Program-made: the position numbers and the translations under genes
Notes under the pieces: generated by a model
Database searches by the model: none
What the model was told of the DNA's origin: nothing
What the model saw: the letters and a program-made list of their open reading frames with translations, nothing else
Shown here: piece by piece, positions 58,126 to 64,000 of the stretch
Layout of the letters: every line of letters starts with the position of its first letter
Position numbering within the stretch: the stretch's first letter is position 1
Assembly: GCF_004851605.1 (NCBI RefSeq)
Contig: NZ_CP031093.1
Span: 1,736,001 to 1,800,000, forward strand
Source of the DNA: Hydrocarboniclastica marina
Lineage (GTDB): Bacteria; Pseudomonadota; Gammaproteobacteria; Pseudomonadales; Oleiphilaceae
Direction: 5' to 3'
Length of the DNA stretch: 64,000 nucleotides

Positions 58126-58252
58126 AGCAACCTCAATTTGGTGCGCTTGACCGGGAGGGCCCGAAGTTTCTCATCAGTTTCACGTTGATTCGACAACCGT
58201 TGACATCATACTGATGAATCTTTCTGTGTAACACAAAGGGGGCAGCGGTCTC

Positions 58253-58870
58253 ATGATCGAATGGCAGCATATCCTGGAGTTCTGGTTCGGCCCCATGGAC
58301 GGTAATGGGCTCCCGGACAGAGCCCACCGGGAACGCTGGTTCCGAGTGGATCGTGCGTTTGACCGCGAAATCCGGCGACGGTTTCTGACAATGATGCTGG
58401 TCGCCTCGGAGGGTGGTCTTGAGCCTTGGCGTAAGTATCCAGGAGGGCGTTTGGCCGAGATTATTCTTCTCGACCAGGTTCCGCGGAATATCTACCGGGG
58501 TACTGCGCTGGTATACAGTCATGATGCTTTGGCCCGAAACTGTTGCCGGGAGGGCCTTGAGAAGGCAGCGGACGTCGAGTTGCCCTTGATCGGTCGCGCT
58601 TTTTTCTATATGCCACTGCAGCACTCAGAAAAACGGGCAGATCAAAACCAGGCGGCGGGTCTTTACGAGCAACTGGTAGCCCTGGCGCCTGCCGGACCCG
58701 CCAGGGACACACTGGACGCGTTTTATCGTTCAGCCCAGAACCATCGACGGATAATCGAGCGGTTCGGCCGTTTTCCCCATAGAAATCGCATTCTCAAGCG
58801 TACGTCTACCGCTGAAGAGGTCGAGTTTCTCGCTGCGGGCGCTGACGATTTCGGGCAAAGCGGTGGCTGA
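58253..58870 (+). CDS. DUF924 family protein
   Basis: The 205-aa protein shows the DUF924 pattern: ILEFWFGPM at the N-terminus, RERWFRVDRAFDREIRRRF, LAEIILLDQVPRNIYRGTA (about residues 66-84), FFYMPLQHSE (about 117-126) and a C-terminal FGRFPHRN. The fold is TPR-like and the biochemical function is unknown. It is divergent from the cbiX-like gene across 127 bp and is followed by the tRNA-Gly promoter. Confidence 0.85.
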   Translation: MIEWQHILEFWFGPMDGNGLPDRAHRERWFRVDRAFDREIRRRFLTMMLVASEGGLEPWRKYPGGRLAEIILLDQVPRNIYRGTALVYSHDALARNCCREGLEKAADVELPLIGRAFFYMPLQHSEKRADQNQAAGLYEQLVALAPAGPARDTLDAFYRSAQNHRRIIERFGRFPHRNRILKRTSTAEEVEFLAAGADDFGQSGG

Positions 58871-58889
58871 AAAAAACGTCGGGATACGC

Positions 58890-58918
58890 TTGCGTGTATT
58901 AAAACGCCTCCTTATAAT
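58890..58918 (+). promoter_or_regulatory. Sigma-70 promoter for tRNA-Gly
   Basis: TTGCGT, a 17-bp spacer and a perfect TATAAT followed by GC-rich sequence. It lies 100 bp upstream of the tRNA. Confidence 0.7.
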
Positions 58919-59017
58919 GCGCAGCCGTTGAGTCGAGATCGTACTTCGTATCTTTCCCGATTCGACACCTGGGCTCAAAACGAGCCTGATGACGTTTTTA
59001 TGTCAGCCGGAAAAAAT

Positions 59018-59093
<76 letters not shown>

Positions 59094-59222
59094 TTCTTTT
59101 ATCTTTCTCTCCTCGTTAGACTTCAAAACGCCTGGTTGCTCGCGTATTAATGCCCGGTTCTCATCACTCGCCGCCGCGGCTCGCGAACTCTATAATCACG
59201 CGTTTACAAACTGAAGCTCGCT

Positions 59223-60035
59223 ATGGCCAATCTACAAATCTCAGGATTATACCGGTATCCCGTCAAGTCCCTGGCCGGTATCGCTGTGGACGAAATATGC
59301 CTGGACGACTTTGGGCCAGCCCATGACCGCCGATGGATGGTGGTGGATAAGGAAGGGGTATTCGTAACCCAGCGTACTGAACCGAGGCTGGCCCTTATTC
59401 GGCCCAACCAAACCTCAGCGGGCCTGGTCTCGCTTCAGATACCTGACACCGAATCGGTCGCACTGACGGCGTCTGGCGAGCTGCAGTCCGTTTCAGTCTG
59501 GGGGGACAGGGTCACCGGCCTGAGAGCTGCCAACGGAGCGTCGGATTTGTTGAGCCGCTGGTTAGGCCGGGAAGTTTATCTTGTGTATATGCCTGAAAGC
59601 TCCGTTCGCCCGGTGGATCCAGACTACGTCGCGGGTGACCGCCGAGTCGGGTTTGCAGATGGGTTCCCCTTTCTGATAGTGAACGAGGCCTCGTTGGCGC
59701 AGGTCAATGAGTGGAGCGGACAGGCGTGGGAGATTCTTCGATTCCGCCCCGGTCTCGTTATTCGCGGGGCGGAGCCATTTGCAGAAGACCAGTGGCAATG
59801 GTTGCGCGTGGGCGATGCTGTACTTGAGTGCGTCAAGCCGTGTTCCCGCTGTATCGTTACGACTATAGACCCCGCGACTGGCGAGCCTCATCCAGAAAGA
59901 GAACCGCTGCGCACGCTCGGGCGCCATCGGCGGACTTCCAGTGGGGTTATCTTCGGACAGAACGCCGTGCACTGGCGTGGAGCCAGGATCAGCGTCGGTG
60001 AGCAAGTTGAAATCCTAGATGGTTGTCCTTTATGA
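59223..60035 (+). CDS. MOSC-domain protein (YcbX-like, N-terminal beta barrel plus MOSC)
   Basis: The 270-aa protein has a MOSC N-terminal beta-barrel domain (residues about 3-120, with LYRYPVKSLAG and HDRRWMVVD) and a MOSC domain (about 130-265) with the molybdenum-ligand cysteine in CVKPCSRC. It resembles E. coli YcbX and mARC proteins, which reduce N-hydroxylated compounds with a molybdenum cofactor; YcbX also has a ferredoxin domain, which is missing here, so an electron donor must come from elsewhere. Its stop overlaps the uup start by 4 bp. Confidence 0.87.
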   Translation: MANLQISGLYRYPVKSLAGIAVDEICLDDFGPAHDRRWMVVDKEGVFVTQRTEPRLALIRPNQTSAGLVSLQIPDTESVALTASGELQSVSVWGDRVTGLRAANGASDLLSRWLGREVYLVYMPESSVRPVDPDYVAGDRRVGFADGFPFLIVNEASLAQVNEWSGQAWEILRFRPGLVIRGAEPFAEDQWQWLRVGDAVLECVKPCSRCIVTTIDPATGEPHPEREPLRTLGRHRRTSSGVIFGQNAVHWRGARISVGEQVEILDGCPL

Positions 60036-61972
60036 GTAATGTGCTGTCTGTTGAAAAAATATTTCACGCTTACGGAACGCAACCGCTTCTCGATGAGGCT
60101 GAACTGCGCATCGATTACGGTGAGCGTGTCTGTCTGCTGGGGCGAAACGGAGAAGGCAAGTCGACGCTCATGCGGATCATTGCCGGTGAGCTTACACCCG
60201 ATGGCGGTGTCGTACGTCTCGCTGAAGGCTGCAACCTGGCCATGCTGCCACAGACGTTGCCATCCAATTCTCCGGATACCGTTCTGGAAACGGTTGCCGC
60301 CGCTTTCCCTGAAACCGGGCGTTTGCTGCTGCGGTTTGCCGAGCTTTCGCAACAGGGTGCCGCCGTTGACATGGACGAACTTGAACGGGTTCAGGCTGGC
60401 ATCGAGGCCAATGACGGGTGGATGCTGCAGCAGCGCATCGACCGCATTCTGCTGCAGTTCGGGCTTGATCCGGACCACCGGGTCGCGGAGCTCTCCGGGG
60501 GCTGGCAGCGGCGTGTTCTGTTGGCGCGTGCACTGGCGAGCGACCCGGATTTGTTGTTGCTGGACGAGCCAACCAATCACCTCGATGTTCCCGCTATCCG
60601 CTGGCTGGAGGATACCCTGTCAGGGTTTCGCGGCGCGCTGCTGTTTATCAGCCATGACCGAGCATTCATCCGGAAGATGGCGACGCGTATCGTCGATCTC
60701 GACAGGGGTAAAATGACGAGTTGGCCCGGCGATTATGATCGCTTCCTGGAATTAAAGGAAAAAGCGCTTGAGGATGAGGAGCGTGAACGAGCGCTTTTTG
60801 ATAAGCGCCTGGCGGCTGAGGAAACCTGGATCCGGCAAGGCATCAAGGCCAGGCGTACCCGCAATATGGGCCGTGTTCGCGCACTCAAAGCCATGCGGGA
60901 TCAACATCGGGAAAGGCGCAACCGTACGGGTACGGCCAGCTTCTCGGTGGAAGCGGCCGGTCAGTCGGGCAAGCTGGTCGTGGAGGCCAAGAAAGCTAGC
61001 TTTGGTTACCCCGGCTCGGGCCCGATTATCCGTGACCTAGACTTGCTGATACTGCGCGGCGATAAGGTTGGACTGGTCGGGGAGAACGGCACGGGTAAAA
61101 CGACGCTGTTGAAGCTGCTTTTGGGTCAACTGGAGCCTACTTCCGGCGAACTCCGGCTTGGGACCCAGCGCCAGGTAGCCTACTTTGACCAGCTCCGGGA
61201 TGAATTGGACCTCGAAAAGACGGCCCTGGATAACCTCGCTGAGGGCAGGGAGTTCATTGATATTCAGGGGCAACGCAAACACGTACTGGGCTACCTGGGA
61301 GAGTTCCTGTTCAGTCCACAAAGAGCAAGGTCGCCTGTTAAGGTCTTCTCGGGTGGCGAGCGGGCACGTCTGCTTATAGCCAAACTGTTCAGCCAGCCGG
61401 CCAATATTCTGGTTCTCGACGAACCTACCAATGATCTCGACGTGGACACCCTGGAGCTGCTCGAATCCCAGCTGGTCGAGTTTCCTGGGACGGTAGTGGT
61501 CATCAGCCATGACCGGGACTTCCTGGATAACGTCGTTACGTCAACGCTGTTTCTGGACGGTTCGGGCAGGGTGCAGGACACTGTCGGCGGCTTCAGCGAC
61601 TGGCGCCGACAGGGTGGCACCTTCCCGGCAGAACGCTCTGGTAGCAGCGCCACAAGCGCTGGCAGTACATCGCCCGCCAATGCAGAGCCTGCACCGAGCG
61701 TAGCTGTCCAGTCCAGGCCAGACGTGAAGGCCAGCTCAAACGGTAAAAAGCTGAGCTATAAGCTCAAGCGCGAACTGGAGCTGCTTCCTTCAGAGATAGC
61801 CAATCTGGAAGCAGAGCTGGAGGCGGTCCAGCAGCAAATCGGCGATCCGGCGTTTTACGGTGGCGAACCCGAAAAAGTCTCGGCCACTCTGGCCAGGCTC
61901 ACCGAGCTTGAGGCAGCACTTGAGAAAAAAATAGCTCGCTGGATGGAGCTTGAGGAAATGGCTGAAAGCTGA
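60032..61972 (+). CDS. uup: ABC-F ATPase Uup
   Basis: Uup (646 aa) is a soluble ABC-F protein with two ATPase domains and no membrane part; such proteins act on the ribosome, and E. coli Uup also affects precise transposon excision. Walker A motifs are GRNGEGKST (about 36-44) and GENGTGKTT (about 350-358); signatures are LSGGWQRR and FSGGERAR; both Walker B motifs are followed by DEPTN. A Ser/Ala-rich linker leads to a C-terminal coiled coil (about 560-645), the DNA-binding region in Uup. The ATG at 60032 overlaps the MOSC gene (ATGA). Confidence 0.93.
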   Translation: MSNVLSVEKIFHAYGTQPLLDEAELRIDYGERVCLLGRNGEGKSTLMRIIAGELTPDGGVVRLAEGCNLAMLPQTLPSNSPDTVLETVAAAFPETGRLLLRFAELSQQGAAVDMDELERVQAGIEANDGWMLQQRIDRILLQFGLDPDHRVAELSGGWQRRVLLARALASDPDLLLLDEPTNHLDVPAIRWLEDTLSGFRGALLFISHDRAFIRKMATRIVDLDRGKMTSWPGDYDRFLELKEKALEDEERERALFDKRLAAEETWIRQGIKARRTRNMGRVRALKAMRDQHRERRNRTGTASFSVEAAGQSGKLVVEAKKASFGYPGSGPIIRDLDLLILRGDKVGLVGENGTGKTTLLKLLLGQLEPTSGELRLGTQRQVAYFDQLRDELDLEKTALDNLAEGREFIDIQGQRKHVLGYLGEFLFSPQRARSPVKVFSGGERARLLIAKLFSQPANILVLDEPTNDLDVDTLELLESQLVEFPGTVVVISHDRDFLDNVVTSTLFLDGSGRVQDTVGGFSDWRRQGGTFPAERSGSSATSAGSTSPANAEPAPSVAVQSRPDVKASSNGKKLSYKLKRELELLPSEIANLEAELEAVQQQIGDPAFYGGEPEKVSATLARLTELEAALEKKIARWMELEEMAES

Positions 61973-62063
61973 TTGTTCAGCCAGCTTCGATCGCGGGCGC
62001 TGGCTCATTTACCCGCTGCTCATGCCGGGGAAACGGTGCGCCTGACGTGAAGGGGGCGTCGAC

Positions 62064-62498
62064 TCACATGATACGGACAGCGAGCACGTCGCAGGTCGCG
62101 CCATGCAGAATGCCGTTGGCGGTTGAACCCAGCAGTAGCTGAATGCCATGGCGTCCATGACTGCCGACCACAACCAGGTCAATTTCCTTGTCCTCTTCGG
62201 CCAACCGGTGAACTTCTGCTTCGGGACGGCCAACCAGCACGTGTTGGTTTTCTTTGCCGATCCCGTACTTCTCCCCGTAGATTTCGAGCTCTGCCCGCGC
62301 TTTCTCGTCCAACTGGGTCTGCAGGTCCGTAAGATCCATTGGGATGTCGCCGCCATAGGCGTAACCAACCGGCTCGATGACATGTACCAGCATGAGTTCC
62401 GCGCCGTGATTCTTGGCAATAGCCAGCGCTCTGTCCAAGACCTGCAGGGCTTCATCCGTAAGGTCTATGGCGACGAGTATCTTGCGGTAGTTTGCCAT
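62064..62498 (-). CDS. uspA: Universal stress protein UspA family
   Basis: The 144-aa protein is a single Usp domain. The N-terminal KILVAIDLTDEA and the C-terminal GSHGRHG-x6-GSTAN (about residues 117-135) form the ATP-binding loop, so it is the ATP-binding type. Such proteins help cells survive starvation and other stress. GGAG lies 9 nt upstream of the ATG. It is convergent with uup; from memory the same uup-uspA neighbourhood precedes fadB in Pseudomonas. Confidence 0.92.
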   Translation of the reverse strand: MANYRKILVAIDLTDEALQVLDRALAIAKNHGAELMLVHVIEPVGYAYGGDIPMDLTDLQTQLDEKARAELEIYGEKYGIGKENQHVLVGRPEAEVHRLAEEDKEIDLVVVGSHGRHGIQLLLGSTANGILHGATCDVLAVRIM

Positions 62499-62648
62499 GA
62501 TGTGAATCTCCTGCCTTCGAGTTTGCGACGGGTGACAAATGCTTCAGCTTGCTTACTTTATAATCCCAGCCGGCTCAGGACTCAAGAGCGGCTCAACAAT
62601 ACCTGAACGCTAAAGGCACTGCGGCCGTCGTACCTGTCGACACCAGGT

Positions 62649-63491
62649 TCAATCTGACGGAGCCTGGGTGGTACTTTTCCTGCCCAGTGTTGGGATGGCC
62701 GCTTCGAGGGATGCAATGATCTTTTTTGAATACCGGTTTATCACGAACGATACATTTCGTTCGTTGTATTTAATATAGGAGTCCTTGATGAATTGCCAGG
62801 CGGAGTAAGCTTCTTCCAGCGCGGCGGACGCTTCTGGGCCAGCATCCAGCGCTGACAGCTGCTCCATCAGCTTGTTGAGGTCGTTGGCCTTCTGGTCGAG
62901 TGGAGTGGCATCGCTGCCGCCCTGGAAGACCTGTGCAACGGTTGAAGAGGTGAAGATCGAATACTGAGACATCATCTGAGCCAACAGAATGGACGCTTCC
63001 CGCGCTGTTTCCGCCGGCGGGGACAGATCCAGGTCAGCTCGCTCTGCGGCAAGATCGTACAGCTCCTCTCCGAGCTGATTGAGCTCCCCTGCTTTTTCTG
63101 CGAGTTCCGAGACCAGTCGCAGGTCTGCGTAACCCCGGTTACGTACGTCGGTCACGTTTGTGTTCATGAGCTTTTTGAAGTCCTGGAAGTGCGCAGCCAG
63201 CGTCTGGTATCCCTTTTCCGGTAGCACTTCACCACGCGCATCCGCGATTGTTTGCATGAACCCGTTGGCCTGATTAACGGCAAGGACGATCTCCTCCAGA
63301 GTTTCCGGGTCGCGGGACGAGCTGTAGTTGTAGAATGCATTAATCGCGAGGTAGTTCTGGAGCCGGAAATTATGCACGGCCTCCAGAATGGGGTCGGTTT
63401 CCTGTGCTGACACCGGCCGGTTGAAAAGAGAAAAAAGCACAATTACTGCCAGGGCAAATAAAGCAGCAGGCGATCTGAACCGGATGTCCAT
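62649..63491 (-). CDS. Exported helical protein of unknown function
   Basis: The 280-aa product has a signal peptide (FALAVIVLFSLFNRPVSAQ, cleavage likely after VSA near residue 28). The mature part is almost all helix, with heptad-like stretches; it could form a helical bundle like the sensor part of chemoreceptors, but there is no membrane anchor or signalling domain. I do not recognise the family. I chose the ATG at 63491, with GGAG about 11 nt upstream, because it starts the signal peptide; the frame stays open upstream without meaning. Confidence 0.72.
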   Translation of the reverse strand: MDIRFRSPAALFALAVIVLFSLFNRPVSAQETDPILEAVHNFRLQNYLAINAFYNYSSSRDPETLEEIVLAVNQANGFMQTIADARGEVLPEKGYQTLAAHFQDFKKLMNTNVTDVRNRGYADLRLVSELAEKAGELNQLGEELYDLAAERADLDLSPPAETAREASILLAQMMSQYSIFTSSTVAQVFQGGSDATPLDQKANDLNKLMEQLSALDAGPEASAALEEAYSAWQFIKDSYIKYNERNVSFVINRYSKKIIASLEAAIPTLGRKSTTQAPSD

Positions 63492-63919
63492 GAACTTTAG
63501 TTCTCCGTAAACGCGAATAGAAACAGGGGCAAAGTCGTCGACTCTGCAGGTATAGTGGCTCGCCATCCGACCTGTTGCTGCCAGCGACGTGGTAACACGG
63601 GAAAGCAAACCGGATTCCTTATACAGGTTAGCAGCGAATCCACGCTCAGCCACCACTAGTATGGCCCAGCATTAGCCGTCCATGGCTGATGCAGAAGCTG
63701 CGGGCTGCAAGGGCGCCATATCTTGCCAGCTCCAGCGAAGAAAGAAATTGACAAACGGCGCAAATTTTCACATCGTTGGCACTCCGATTCAAACGACTGT
63801 ATGAATTTCCTGCGCCGGCGCAGTCGCCGGTCAAATCTCGTGCGGCAATGATACGCCGGTACCTAGAGGGTATCGGTGGGTTCCTGTTGCAGCTTAAAAC
63901 ACAGACTGGAGATCAGTTG
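63492..63919. other. Intergenic gap upstream of fadB
   Basis: No gene is supported here. It contains a perfect 12-bp palindrome, TGCGCCGGCGCA, at 63811-63822 and a TTGACA at 63748 without a good -10 box. Confidence 0.45.
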
Positions 63920-64000
63920 ATGATTTACGAAGGTAAAGCCATCACGGTTAAGGAGATCGAAGGCGGTATCGCTCAGCTGAACTTCGATTTGAAGGGCGAG
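63920..64000 (+). CDS. fadB: Fatty acid oxidation complex alpha subunit FadB (5' end only)
   Basis: Only the first 27 codons are in the window. They read [20 protein letters not shown] and onward, which matches the N-terminus of FadB, the enoyl-CoA hydratase / 3-hydroxyacyl-CoA dehydrogenase of beta-oxidation. GGAG lies 8 nt upstream of the ATG. The gene continues past the window edge. Confidence 0.88.
   Translation, partial: MIYEGKAITVKEIEGGIAQLNFDLKGE

Noticed and set aside
63790-63804. PsrA-type operator upstream of fadB
   Set aside because: CAAAC-GACT-GTATG only partly fits the inverted repeat known for fatty-acid regulators in Pseudomonas.

Overview
The window reads as the chromosome of an aerobic, flagellated, rod-shaped gammaproteobacterium close to Marinobacter and Pseudomonas. 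The main reason is gene order: queA-tgt-yajC-secD-secF-suhB-trmJ-cysE-iscR-iscS ... ndk-rlmN-pilF-rodZ-ispG-hisS-yfgM-bamB-der and flgBCDEFGHIJKL both follow the Pseudomonas order as I recall it. The split B12-dependent ribonucleotide reductase nrdJa/nrdJb and the uup-uspA-...-fadB end point the same way. I see no insertion sequence, prophage, integrase or CRISPR array. The genus is an inference.

Layout. 0.2-7.5 kb: nrdJab (minus strand) with NrdR-box-like elements in a long upstream gap, a lipoprotein, a three-gene ABC importer of the TrpXYZ type, and a small zinc-ribbon membrane protein. 7.9-11.3 kb: a hotdog thioesterase and a Fur-controlled ferric iron importer (binding protein and fused permease, no ATPase). 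11.6-15.2 kb: a PilZ protein, two lipoproteins and an HD-GYP protein that has lost most metal ligands. 15.4-20.6 kb: a YadGH-type ABC exporter, queF, a MASE2-type adenylate cyclase, a DUF962 protein and a nitroreductase. 20.7-30.7 kb: flgB to flgL behind a sigma-54 promoter. 30.8-36.6 kb: tRNA-Leu, queA-tgt-yajC-secDF. 36.7-51.1 kb: suhB-like gene to der. 51.1-57.2 kb: pta/ackA and a GGDEF-EAL protein. 57.4-64 kb: tRNA-Glu, cbiX-like gene, DUF924, tRNA-Gly, MOSC protein, uup, uspA, an exported helical protein, and the first 27 codons of fadB.

How the genes fit together. QueF, QueA and Tgt cover three late steps of queuosine tRNA modification. The flagellar block builds rod, hook and hook-filament junction. 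PilZ, HD-GYP and GGDEF-EAL proteins suggest c-di-GMP control of surface behaviour, and pilF belongs to type IV pili. YajC-SecDF, YfgM and BamB serve protein export and outer-membrane assembly.

Most of the window is ordinary core genome. The items that stand out are losses inside a conserved neighbourhood: the suhB orthologue has lost every inositol-phosphatase metal motif; iscS is followed directly by ndk, with iscU-iscA-hscBA-fdx absent and its own IscU-binding tail missing; and pilF is cut by an in-frame amber codon. A 24-bp tandem repeat between flgE and flgF and several nested regulatory signals are also worth checking. I did not find a clearly new multi-gene system.
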